Assembly: GCA_003427395.1 (NCBI GenBank)
Contig: BFEA01000060.1
Coordinates: 276,586 to 314,354 of the forward strand
Direction: 5' to 3'
DNA length: 37,769 nucleotides
Source of the DNA: Chara braunii
Taxonomy: Eukaryota; Streptophyta; Charophyceae; Charales; Characeae
Below, piece by piece: positions 29,567-37,769 of the stretch. The stretch's first letter is position 1, and every line of letters starts with the position of its first letter. A program made the position numbers and the translations under genes. The notes beneath the pieces were generated by a model. That model made no database searches. It had not been told where the DNA came from and worked only from the letters and a program-made list of their open reading frames with translations.

Positions 29567-29720
29567 AAGAGCCTGGCTCAAATGGGTACACCCTCGAACT
29601 TTTGAAATACAGACCCGAGCTTGGACTGTGCTTGGAGCAGATGAAGAAAAATACTGCAATTCTGATTTGCCCGGGGCTGGTTAATTCAATATTGGTGTCC
29701 CTAAGCAGCGCTTGGGGTTT
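29567..29720 (+). mobile_element. tRNA-derived SINE fused to U6 (copy S6, SINE part)
   Basis: A-box-like TGGCTCAAATGGG (29574-29586) and diverged B box GAGCTTGGACT (29617-29627). The body has CAATTCTGATTTGCCCGGGG and CTGGTTAATTCAATATTGG, then about 45 nt leading directly into U6-like sequence at 29721. It is the counterpart of S4 (11958-12107) in unit A. Confidence 0.7.
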
Positions 29721-29805
29721 GTCCTTGGGGACATCCGTGAAAATTGGAACGATATAGGGAAGATTAGCATGCCCCCTGCGCAAACATGATAAGTATAAAT
29801 AGGAG
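29721..29805 (+). pseudogene. U6: U6 snRNA-derived sequence fused to SINE
   Basis: GTCCTTGGGGACATCCGTGA, AAATTGGAACGATATAGGGA and AGATTAGCATG-CCCCCTGCGCAAA follow plant U6 snRNA in order with few changes, better preserved than the unit A copy. Similarity fades after about 29790. The ACGAT and AGATTAGCATG core are intact, while the ACAGAGA box is changed (ATAGGGA). It is not expected to function in splicing without a U6 promoter. The SINE occupies that position. Confidence 0.85.
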
Positions 29806-29937
29806 GGCGGATGCCTTAGACCACCATGAACTGTGTCGGGGCTCATTTCGTCTAGGCCCATGCTGCAGGTTTTGCAGCAGGCCCGTATCTTCTACCTTGT
29901 GCAATCTCGAAGTCACAGTGACCAAGAGCAGGAGGAC

Positions 29938-30115
29938 AATACCGGCCAGGGATTAGCCGGTAGCATTAGGACCAAGCCGCCTCGAAAGGGCCGGTCACTG
30001 TGCCTCCCCGCTGGTCCTCTCCCCTTAGGAATATCAGCAGTCGACGCTCAATGCTGGTCGACGGAGACCAACGTCATATCTCTGCGGAGCGGGGCACAAA
30101 GTTTGCCCACAAAAA
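29938..30115 (-). mobile_element. SINE family 2 body fragment (head missing)
   Basis: On the plus strand, AATACCGGCCAGG, TAGCCGGTAGCAT, CACTGTGCCTCCCCGCTGGT, CTCAATGCTGGTCGACGGAG and CAACGTCATATCTCTG match 22538-22680 and 27230-27300 in turn. No A/B box is found to its right (30115-30300), so the tRNA-like head is lost. Confidence 0.6.
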
Positions 30116-30119
30116 GGAA

Positions 30120-30147
30120 GAAAATAAAAATAAAAATAAAAATAAAA
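30120..30147. repeat. (AAAATAA)n A-rich run
   Basis: Five AAAATA units. Low complexity. Confidence 0.85.
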
Positions 30148-30389
30148 GGAGGAGAAAAACTTTCGGACCATAGGCAGAAGGCAGACGACGGAGCAGACGG
30201 GCATGCCGGGTTGCGCATGCCGGGTGGTAGGACTGGGCTACTGAGGCTGCTAGACGCTGCTTTGACAGCAGCGGGAGAGGTGGGAAGTAAAGCCAACGAG
30301 TGAGGGCAACTTTGAACAAGGCGGAACGTACCTGGATGCTATACCAGGCCTGGTGCATTCAGGAATGGAGATGGTTGGGCACGGGGAAG

Positions 30390-30452
30390 AAGAAGGGTGA
30401 GAAACACACATCTGATGTGAAGAAGGGTGAGAAACACACATCTCATGTGTTT
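30390..30452. repeat. 30-bp direct repeat, two copies
   Basis: GAAGGGTGAGAAACACACAT with CT.ATGTG follows itself at a 30-bp step (about 30392 and 30422). Confidence 0.9.
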
Positions 30453-30589
30453 CCGAACAGATCTCGATGGGGTAAAAGTTGAATCCATGGTTTTGAGATA
30501 AGACAATTTCAATGGGAGAGTTAGTTTTAGCGTTAGAAAAGTTGGAAGTGAGTTAGTAGAGAAAATTGTGCGCTCGGGCTATGGCGGGG

Positions 30590-31120
30590 GTGAGAAGGAG
30601 GGAGGATATGAAAATGCTTATCTCCCTCGTTTCTGGCCGGATTCGGATGGGGAAAGATGCGATTCTGGGGGTTTTGGCCAAGGCGAGTTCAGCCATTACG
30701 TTAGATTTAGCTATAAGTTAGTAGAATTGGAGTTAGATGCGAAAAGCGTTGCGAGGTGCAAGCGGATGAACGAAGATGGTGGGAGAGAAAGATCAAGTAA
30801 ATCGGCCGTTTCTTCGTGAAAACGGGCAAGTGGAGGCTTGTTTTGGAGGTTTGAGGGTAGGGCGAATCTAATAGTGAGGTTAGAAGTTGAAGTTAGTCGC
30901 TAGTTTCGGTGCTACAGAAGAGATAGTCCGCGGAGCTATGGTCGAAGGAGAAGGAGGGAACAAGCATGGCTCGCTCGTTTCTCAACGAAAGCGAGCGAAA
31001 GAAGAAGGGATTCTGGGGGTTTTAGGCAGGGCGAGTTTAGTGGTAACGTAAGTTCTGATGCTAGATTAGTAAAATTAGAGTTAATAGAGAGTGGAGCTGC
31101 GCGGAGTTATGATGGAGGTG
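30590..31120. repeat. ~174-bp tandem repeat, three copies, in unit B
   Basis: GATTCTGGGGGTTTTGGCCA at 30661, TTGTTTTGGAGGTTTGAGGG at 30838 and GATTCTGGGGGTTTTAGGCA at 31009 are each followed by GGCGARTY, a TTAG/GTAAG run and AGTTAG/AGAGTTA. They correspond to the duplicated region 12590-13900 of unit A. Confidence 0.65.
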
Positions 31121-32349
31121 GCTGCAAAGAAGCAGTGTATATTTCCGTATTCTAGCAGAAGGTACGTCCTCATATTGCACATTTGGTGAGTAGTGGAGCG
31201 TGGCCCATCGCAGCATGTTCCTGACCCTCATGGCGACCTCAGTAGTGTAGATCGTCATCATCGAGATTACGATGATCAACTGATCGATGGTCGTCTCCAT
31301 CATCCACGAGGTTGATACTTGCCTCAAGGTTGGAGATCCCACCGTGTCCGATCCCAGCTTGCTGCTTCCACAGTTCGACTATACTGCTGGGCGGTCGTGC
31401 GACTTCCATGGAAGTAGGGTCCAGGTACCTTGGACCGGGAACAGAAAGGGAGAGGGAAGAAGAAACTCACCTACTACTGCGATCCTGACCCAGTCCTTAG
31501 TGGTGGTGTCATTCGGGGTTCTTGTCCTGTCCGAAGCTGATTGAGGTGCTGGCCACATGCAGCGATTGAGAAGGATATTGTAGAAGGATAACGGAGTGAT
31601 TTGTGTTGAACGGAGCTATGTGAGTGTGATGTGTTAAGCCATCTGAGGGCAGTGCGGATCTGAGGTGCTGAAAGGTTGTGCCGAGTCATCTGAGCGTCAT
31701 TCATACTCACGAATTGGGCCTCGTTTCGAGCATGGTGGTCGCCTGCAATACGCTGGTTCGCTTTGTTACGTTTTAGCGGACGATTCACTCTCTTTATGGG
31801 CCGAAGTTGTGCGGTGCTGACTAGTCTGTTTAAACGGGATGTATCGGTGTGAGGTTCGTGATTCATAGTAAGGTACAGTCTGTACAGACTTACGAAGGTG
31901 TGTGAAAAAGAGGAAGAGAAACTTACCTGTGTCACTCGACAGTCGAACGCATGACTGGACAACAGTTTTTATTTTTATTTTCATGTTTCAGCGGGAGATC
32001 CGTTCTCACTTCGTACGTCGACGAGCTGCTTGGCTGGCGCACGTACGAAAGAGTTCGAGTCCAGGCAGTGGGCTTGGTTATATACAAGAGGGAAAGTATA
32101 TGTACCTGTTCTTTGAGGGGATCAGCGGAAGTAAGAGCTTGCAGCTAGCCGTCGATAGCCACTGCAACAGGTTTAGTCAGCGTACGGAAGTTGGGGTGGC
32201 AAACTGCTGAAGCAGCCGAGGACCTCCAAGCTTGGTGCTGGTGAGAACCTACCTGCTGGTCGGGCGTTGCTGCTACGGAGCAAGGATCATAGTGCCTGAC
32301 GTTTTCCTATCAATCTATTGCCGTATGAGCACCTGCAGTTACAAACAGG
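31121..32349. other. Non-coding body of unit B
   Basis: ATTTCCGTATTCTAGCAGAA followed by GGTACGTCCTCA (31140) matches 12950 in unit A. The rest shows no domain. Minus frame 31474-31962 and plus frame 31902-32210 overlap and are unsupported. Confidence 0.45.
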
Positions 32350-33193
32350 CTGGGTAATGTTGCTGTATTTTGCTGAGTATTGTTGCGGGGTGCTGTGCGA
32401 TTCGGCTGTTGTGAGACTGTAGTACTAGTACAAGACTTGTTGCACGTTACTACTGACTGCCACGTGCCGATTGCACGGAGCTGCTGCGCATTGCGTCCTA
32501 CAGTTGCGGTCGACTGTGCACGGCTGCTTCTAGTTTTGGCTGTGCGCAGCTGCTGCTGCTAATCGACAGCGCGCGAACTACTGCTATCAGTTATTTATGG
32601 TTGTGCACAGACTGCTGTTGCGTACCGCGGATGACTGCTGCGCGCAGCCGCGACTAGTTTTGACTAGGCACGGCTGCTGTTTCTGTGACTGTGCACGAAC
32701 AGTCGCTACTAAATCACGTGACTACGCACAGGCAGTCGCTGCTGGATCACTCGACTGTGCACTGACAGTCGTTGCTGGATCATTTACCTGAGCACAGACA
32801 TTCACAGTCGGACCGCGTGGTTGAGCCGACATGTGGTGTTGGGTCTCTTGATAAAACACAGGTTGCTGGCTACCGCGTATTGCTGCTGGGTACAGCGGAC
32901 TGTGCATAGCCTGCTGCTGATGACAGCTGCTGCTACTACAAGTTGTTGTCGTTGTTGGTGACTGCTGTTGTTGCTGTTGACCGCTGCGGAGTACTGTTGT
33001 TGCATTTGAGGGTTGGTACAGGCTGCTGCACAACCGCGATTGGGCTGAGGAGAGGTGTTGAGGCTTGGAGAGATGATCGGACCGGACGAATAGGAGGATG
33101 ATGCTGCAACTTGGAGGGCAGTCGAGGGACTGTTGATGCTGCATCCGCCCAAGGTTTTGACTGTTTGCCGCTGCGATTTTTCCTGGCCACCAT
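32350..33193 (-). pseudogene. Gag-like remnant of unit B
   Basis: A minus-strand ATG at 33193-33191 lies after GGGCCCCGCA, the same context as 15541 in unit A. The frame runs 85 residues (to 32936), beginning MVARKNRSGKQSKPW, basic and Pro/Ser-rich. A second minus frame (32722-33213) runs through Gln- and Thr-rich sequence (QQQQQQ, TTTTT). Together this looks like a frameshifted basic plus Gln-rich leader part of a Gag. No capsid motif or CCHC knuckle was found, so the assignment is weak. CTG/CAG-rich composition continues to about 32350, as at 14900-15540 in A. Confidence 0.3.
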
Positions 33194-33445
33194 TGCGGGG
33201 CCCTCAGGCGCATCGAGATTTCAAGGCCCTCTCAATGTGAGTTGAGTTGTCCCGCGCTTGGATCTCGAGAGTCTGAACCTTCTTCTTCTATCCTTCTTCC
33301 TCTAAGTCTAGTCTGAGTTTACGAGAGGAAGGCGGCAAGCGGGATTGAAACCCGTAGGTCCGCATCAAGACCTTATGGGAGGTCCACCCACCGATTGCGG
33401 AGCTCTGTCGGAGTCCAGGCGGGGTTCTGGAGGCAGGGAACTTCA
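33194..33445 (-). repeat. Leader of unit B, strongly shared with unit A
   Basis: Matches 15542-15790 over its length, with GCGGGGCCCTCAGG, AGTCTAGTCTGAG, GAGAGGAAGGCGGC, AGCGGGATTG, AACCCGTAGG, CCGCATCAAG, CCCACCGATTGCGG and GGAGGCAGGGAACTT. Just beyond, ATACCTGAAG (minus) occupies the place where a primer site would be expected, without a convincing tRNA match. Confidence 0.6.
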
Positions 33446-33679
33446 GGTATAACTCTCGTTTGACGCATGTGATCCCTTCCCCTAACTGTTATCCCCTGGG
33501 TATCTGAATACAACTATGTAAGGATATTGTTGTTATGTATGTCAGGACTTGTTTTTGGAAAGGTAAATCAACAAGTATATATGAGAGTTCAGATACTTTG
33601 AGCAAATTCAGACAAAGTAAACTGGGGGAAGGCGGGAGAAAGGTGTTTTGCATGTGTTGACCGGGTCAACCCAAGGCTG

Positions 33680-34870
33680 AGCCCCTCTAGGTTGATGTGG
33701 GCTAAGTGCTATGTTTATTTTTGTTTGCTAGGCTGACTGTATGATCTTTGAGGACTGGGCCTACCCTAGGTTGGATGGCTCAGTCGCCGTTTCTTTGAGG
33801 GTTTCTGAACAGGAGGACGGGCACCCCGGGTGGGGAAGGCTCAGAGTCCTGATGTTTCTTTTAATGAGTTATGATGCATGTTTTTTCTGAGGGAATAACG
33901 GCATAAGACTAAGCGTACCCTAGGGTTAGGGCGTCTTAGTCATGAGCCACGAATTAACTGGCCAACCAAAAGTATAAATTTTGATATATATATTTTATTG
34001 AACTTATACTTCTGACAGATGGGCACCCCGGGTGGGGAAAGCCAGTCAGTAAGTCAGGTAGAACTAAGGAAGAGGGAAAGAGATGAAGAGTAAAACAAAG
34101 GTAACTGGGCAGACTGAACGTACCCTAGGGTTAGGGCGGTTCAGTTATATGCTCATGATAACACTAAGGAGCAGGGAGTTAGTATAAATCTGTTTTATTT
34201 TCCCTTCTAGACATGAGGCAGGATCGGAAGTTTCATTTATTGGAAAAGTCTGATGGACTGCTTAATAAGAGAAGAAAAAACTTAAAGTCTGTGAAAGTAT
34301 TTGTACCCTATTTTATGTTGTATGGCTAACAAGGACGTACCCTAGGGTTAGAGCGGTCCAGCGTTTCGGAGTTTATAACTGCTCAGGCAGATCAGGCACA
34401 CCCTAGGGTTAGGGCAGCCTGATCACATTGCCTTATGTAACTTAAACTGTATGGCTAACTAGGCATACCCTAGGGTTAGGGCGGCCTAGTGATATGCTTT
34501 TGTCGTAGATGTATTGTGGGTTGGACGTACCCTAGAGTTAGGGCAGTCCAACTTTTTGTCGTTTGTACTTATGTTCAGGCAAGTTAAACCTACCCTTAGG
34601 TAGGGATGGTCTAGAATGATGCCGTATGTAACTTTGTTTAAAGCAGATTGGGCATACCCTAGGGTCAGGGCAGCCCAGTTCTATGCTCTTTGTCGTCAGT
34701 TAGACAAAAGTCAGACGTACCCTAGGATTAGGGCGGTCTGGTCATATGCCTTATGTGTACAGTTCATGTTATGTTGGGCATACCCTAGGGTTAGGGCAGT
34801 CCAAATGTGCGTACTTTACTTGTGTACCTAGGCAGGTCAGGCATACCCTAGGGTTACGGCCTTGTCTGAC
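33680..34870. repeat. Array of ~15 hairpins with covarying arms
   Basis: The core is usually CCCTA-GGGT-TAGGG, itself a 5-bp stem with a 4-nt loop. Outer arms pair in each copy but differ: GACTAAG/CTTAGTC (33907-33941), ACTGAAC/GTTCAGT (34113-34145), GGAC/GTCC (34333-34359), GATCAGGC/GCCTGATC (34390-34424), ACTAGGC/GCCTAGT (34458-34490), GTTGGAC/GTCCAAC (34520-34552), ATTGGGC/GCCCAGT (34647-34679), CAGAC/GTCTG (34712-34740), TTGGGC/GTCCAA (34774-34804), GTCAGGC/GTCTGAC (34836-34870). Diverged members are at 33680-33703, 33753-33785, 33814-33850, 34012-34049 and 34585-34613. Two of these have a CCCC-GGGT-GGGG inner stem. From 34333 on, the spacing is 62-66 bp. Confidence 0.85.
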
Positions 34871-35259
34871 CGTATGCCATAGGAAAGGGGGATGTAAAAG
34901 GGAAGGAACTGAGCGACTCAACGAACTACTTGGACTAAACTAATGTGGGATTGTGAGATATGTTTGGTTATGCATGCTTATGGGCTCCCACTCTGGCGCA
35001 TCTCTTTGATAGTTTAATTGTTTTAGGTGCTCGCCGAGTGCTAGAGCTATAGGCAAGTAGGATGGATGATGGGAGAGAAAGTTTGGGATAAGATAGGACT
35101 GACTCTACTATGAGTTAGGATCAGTGTTATCGCACAGCCTCATCAAGAGGTCGTACAGATTGTCACTGATTCTACCTTCCAAGTAAGTGTCAGGAGTTAG
35201 TCCCAAGTATAGTTTCGCTTTGTCTTTCTATTTTCAGCTTTGTATAAATCTTTGCAGCC

Positions 35260-35470
35260 TCTTTTTCCTACGGGAAATGCTGCCGAAATTTCTACAAATC
35301 TGAAAGAGTTAGTCATTTTTGGACGCGTAGAAACTTTGGGAAGGCACTTTTCCTACAGGAAGCGCTGCCGAAATTTTGCAGAAATTAAGGAGTTGGAATA
35401 TTCTCAGTTAGGAGAAATCTGGCAATCCATCCTGTTTAGGGGATATACTGCCGGAATTTCTTACATTTTT
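35260..35470 (-). repeat. Three AATTTCGGCAG motifs in LTR B
   Basis: On the plus strand, GGGAAATGCTGCCGAAATTTC (35269), GGAAGCGCTGCCGAAATTTTG (35359) and GGGGATATACTGCCGGAATTTC (35439). The first two are followed by AGAGTTAG or GGAGTTGG. They match the triplet at 17230-17520. Plus frame 35240-35476 follows the repeats and is not supported as a gene. Confidence 0.75.
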
Positions 35471-36639
35471 AGATAAACATTAGAGGTTAGTTAGGAAGGT
35501 AGGATTATATCTTGATCACTCAAGCATGGCTTGGGTACTAGCCTGTGTTGCATTGCAGGTCACCTTTATTCATATTGATTCAAGGATTGACTATCTTCAA
35601 ATTGATCCTACAGGGATCACCTTCTGTTATCCTTTGATAACGGGTCGGTTTCCGGCTCAACTCTAATTCACTCTTGTCACTCAACCTAAAAGACTTTAGC
35701 CGTGTGGTTTGATTTATTGGTTGTGTTTTTACCCGGACTTTAATTGAATGGCCATTTAATAAAGATGCTGAGTACTTTATTTTGAAAGTTGCGCAAAGAG
35801 TGAGGCTTGTATGGCTAAAGCAAGGGGNGTGAGCGCAAAGAATGGTTGAAGTTGACCCCGTGTAGTGTGTGCTCTGTTGATGTGGATTTTTGATGTGATT
35901 ACATGTATGTTCTATGAATTGAAGTCCAAACTTGGTTTTGCGTATGATTATATGTGTATATATATATTTGAAGGAAGCCACATTGTGATTGTGAGAGTGA
36001 TCGTTTTCTATCTCATGACTTTTATATCATGTTTCTTGTGTTCGCCCGACCCATTGAGGCCGCGTATAGTGATTAAGTAGGTGTTGCACTGAGAGAAAAA
36101 AAGTCCCCTTTGACCTTTTGCTTCTTAGAGTTATTATGGTTGGACGTTGTAGTCCGTGGCAGTCGTCAAAGTCANCCCCCTTGATATTTGACCGCCATGA
36201 CAGCTTGGAGTTGTTTACTCAACCCCTCTGCACAGGGTGCAGAAGAGGGTGTGGTCTTCAAGCTCACATGGCGGTTGTCTGGCGTCGAGAGATTACCCCT
36301 CAAAGCGCCTGTCAACCGACACTTGAGCGTCAAACGCGACTCTCGAGATTATCAAGGGCCGCGAGGCTACGAGTACTACATAATACCCCATCAGCGTGAG
36401 TGTTTGCGTATGTCCGCATGGCTGGTTGATATGAGGAGGCCATGCGCTCGCTCGGTACTTATAAGAAAAATCCAGCGCGCGATACCTATCTGATTCTTGC
36501 TGCATAGAGTTATGGGTCGGATACTGAAGGGACTAAAAGTATTGTTGTGTCGTGGTGTTGTTTGTAGTGGTTGTTTTGTGTGTGTCAATGTGTTATGCGT
36601 GGTAAGTGTGAGTGTTGTGGCGTAACGCGTGGTGTGTAG

Positions 36640-37050
36640 GGTGCATCCTAGTCGACCGACGTAGGGTCACGCTTGGGACTTCAGCCCCCCAGTGCGTCGA
36701 TTCGCGTGCGGGTTCGATTTTGGGCATTCGACCGCGCGTACCCCCTATGCTACAGCGAGCGAGAAACGCCCTCGGCTGGGCCACCTCTGCAATTGCATAC
36801 GAAAAGCTTTCGCATGTGGTTCAGTAGCTCGGCGGGGATACGCCCACCTAAGGGATGGTGACAGCTCCCGCAGGNGGAGGTAAGCGGTGCCTCGCGTGAC
36901 CCTGTCCTGTCGTAGGGGCTCGCGAGAGGTACGGCTAGCGCACTCGGCCGGAGCGGCAAACGCTCTCCGCGACAAGTCTTGCAAAATCCTGCGTGACGCG
37001 GTCGGGAGGGTCGCTGTGCGGGATCGATGCGCCCGACAGTGTCGCACACT
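36640..37050. repeat. Terminal conserved block of unit B
   Basis: Counterpart of 18790-19215 with long near-identical stretches: CTAGTCGACCGACGT, GCGAGAAACGCCCTCGGCTG, GTGGTTCAGTAGCTCGGCGG, AAGGGATGGTGACAGCTC, CTCGGCCGGAGCGGC and CCTGCGTGACGCGG. An unresolved base lies at 36875. Minus frames 36745-37053 and 36750-37049 overlap and are interrupted relative to A. Confidence 0.6.
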
Positions 37051-37483
37051 CATCCAAAATTATGCTACACAACTCAAATCATTTTTTGTTGCTTTCCGAA
37101 CTGCTGGTATGTACACTTCTGAAATGTACCATACTGTGCTCCCCTTCTGAGCATACCAAACAAACCTGTCTACACCCGGACCCCAGCTCCGCACGAATAT
37201 ACGAAAATCCCTGGTTGCGCCACCACGCTGGGCGTGGTCTAACAGTTCATGCGCCGAACCACTCTGCAGGCAGTGACTCCTCTAGTCCCAGTGAGGTGTC
37301 AGAGGATGGAATTCTCCCTATCCCCTTGTATTCCACAGGGGGAATCATCGTAAAAGTATACCACGCAGAAGAAGGAGAACACCTTGGAATTGACGAACAA
37401 GATGGCCTCCTCCCACGGCCCGTAACCCGCGCCTTGCTGCTGACGCAGAGCGCCTCCGTTTCCGGACGGCGATACCGTCCGTA
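37051..37483. other. Unassigned; possible decayed coding sequence
   Basis: The plus frame from 36993 to 37484 includes a stretch with fairly protein-like composition (about residues 70-150, Ser/Glu-rich then GIIVKVYHAEEG). It starts inside the terminal block of unit B and has no domain I recognise. It may be chance or a fragment of an element. No function is proposed. Confidence 0.25.
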
Positions 37484-37599
37484 ACGCAGCCGGGGCAAGG
37501 TCCCACTTGCACGGATTAAGAGATTCTGGCCGTTAATCTTTGCAATCTACGGTCGATATCGCTTAATTCGTGTAAGTGGGGCCTAGCCCCCGAGTGCGT
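37484..37599. ncRNA. ~116-bp foldback, MITE- or miRNA-precursor-like
   Basis: Left arm ACGCA-gc-CGGGGC-a-AGG-t-CCCACTT-g-CACG-g-ATTAAG (37484-37520). Its complement on the right is CTTAAT-t-CGTG-t-AAGTGGG-GCCT-a-GCCCC then TGCGT (37562-37599). The inner part GGCCGT/ACGGTC (37528/37549) also pairs with one mismatch. In all, about 40 paired positions have few mismatches. The bases are seen directly. Whether it is a tiny inverted-repeat transposon or a transcribed hairpin is open. Confidence 0.6.
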
Positions 37600-37769
37600 C
37601 CGAACTCTCCCAGTCCTATAAATTCAATTTCATCTTTCACAAAAAACACAAATTTTTTTTTTTTTCTTTTTTTCTTTTTACAAAAACACACACACTAACG
37701 GCATTTTATTTATTTATTTTTTTACAAAAAACACACACTAATGGCATTTTATTTATTTATTTATTTATT
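37600..37769. repeat. T-rich low complexity and ~47-bp direct repeat
   Basis: TTTACAAAAACACACACACT and AACGGCATTTTATTTATTTA near 37677-37720 are repeated as TTTACAAAAAACACACACT and AATGGCATTTTATTTATTTA to the window end. A T-rich run precedes them at 37653-37677. The window ends within the repeat. Confidence 0.85.

Larger units (their letters stand above)
27475..37050 (-). mobile_element. Unit B: ~9.6-kb non-autonomous retrotransposon-like element
   Basis: Collinear paralogue of unit A (9290-19215). The two differ most in their tandem arrays. B lacks the 64-bp SINE array and carries hairpin repeats (33680-34870) where A has the 65-bp array. A family 2 SINE body (29938-30115) is found only in B. 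Like A, it lacks any pol domain. Orientation is inferred as minus. The copies are diverged throughout, with many indels, so the duplication or the two insertions are old. Confidence 0.6.
33446..37050 (-). mobile_element. LTR-like region of unit B (~3.6 kb)
   Basis: Counterpart of 15791-19215. It holds the hairpin array (33680-34870), GGTGCTCGCC...GCTATAGGCA (about 35028, matching 17108), three CTGCCGAAATTTC motifs, GGGTCGGTTT with CGGCTCAACTC (35641, matching 17694), CGACACTTGAGCGTC (36319, matching 18528) and the terminal block. TGTGCGACACTGTCGG on the minus strand at about 37043 could be its start. No target duplication was identified. Confidence 0.5.

Noticed and set aside
29721-29805. Functional U6 snRNA gene
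   Set aside because: No USE/TATA promoter upstream, changed ACAGAGA box, and loss of similarity in the 3' part without a proper T-run terminator.
32200-33193. CTG-rich stretch as a trinucleotide repeat expansion
   Set aside because: CTG words are frequent but scattered, with no run longer than a few units.
33330-33410. tRNA-like T-arm (CGGGTTTCAATCCCG, minus) in the leader
   Set aside because: A B-box-like arm is present in both units, but no acceptor stem or A box fits at tRNA distance. It may be an old tRNA relic but does not support a tRNA gene.
33900-34870. Repeated TTAGGG words as an interstitial telomere
   Set aside because: TTAGGG occurs only once per ~64-bp unit, inside the hairpin core, and plant telomeres are usually TTTAGGG in tandem.
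33680-34870. CRISPR-like array (repeat with variable flanks, regular spacing)
   Set aside because: Plant-type context, no cas genes, and the variable parts are complementary arm pairs rather than unrelated spacers.
36660-36730. tRNA-like GCGGGTTCGAT stretch in the terminal block
   Set aside because: The T-stem does not pair and no cloverleaf can be drawn.

Overview
The window looks like repeat-rich, essentially gene-free nuclear DNA from a land plant draft assembly. The evidence is tRNA-derived SINE heads with A/B boxes, near full-length matches to plant-type U6 snRNA, a decayed L1-type LINE zinc knuckle, chromovirus-like (Ty3/gypsy Tekay/Del-type) LTR motifs, many microsatellites and foldbacks, and assembly gaps (11174-11328 and 26164-26888, plus single Ns at 35828, 36175 and 36875). 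I found no intact protein-coding gene. The open frames present are short, low-complexity, run through N gaps, or are shadows of repeats. No species is assigned.

Layout. 1-1890: simple repeats, then AT-rich DNA. 1890-3875: three tandem ~375-bp units, the third split by an 858-bp insertion. 4066-6160: a possible MITE and a long foldback (5954-6044). 6220-7320: 60-bp repeat, purine-rich tract, and a composite repeat ending in a tRNA-derived SINE. 7325-8460: minus-strand LINE remnant. 9290-19215: unit A. 19326-20535: second composite repeat with SINE. 20536-22290: LTR-like sequence and a ~150-bp tandem array. 22538-24700: minus-strand SINE family 2 and a minus-strand retroelement fragment. 25000-26163: internally repeated sequence up to the large gap. 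27120-27380: SINE family 2. 27475-37050: unit B. 37050-37769: a ~116-bp foldback and low-complexity DNA.

Units A and B are collinear, diverged copies of one ~9.6-9.9 kb element, offset by ~17.6-18.2 kb. Read on the minus strand, each begins with a ~3.4-3.6 kb LTR-like part, followed by a leader, a conserved ATG with a decayed Gag-like frame, a long non-coding body carrying a SINE pair fused to U6, and a conserved 3' part. No protease, reverse transcriptase or integrase is visible, so they resemble non-autonomous retrotransposon derivatives.

Three things stand out. (1) In unit B, 33680-34870 holds about 15 hairpins at mostly ~62-66 bp spacing. Their outer arms change sequence from copy to copy but stay complementary, so structure is kept while sequence drifts. 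(2) A tRNA-derived SINE is fused to a near complete U6 snRNA sequence (11958-12196 and 29567-29805). (3) In unit A an internally deleted version of the same SINE has expanded into a 64-bp minisatellite (10735-11786).
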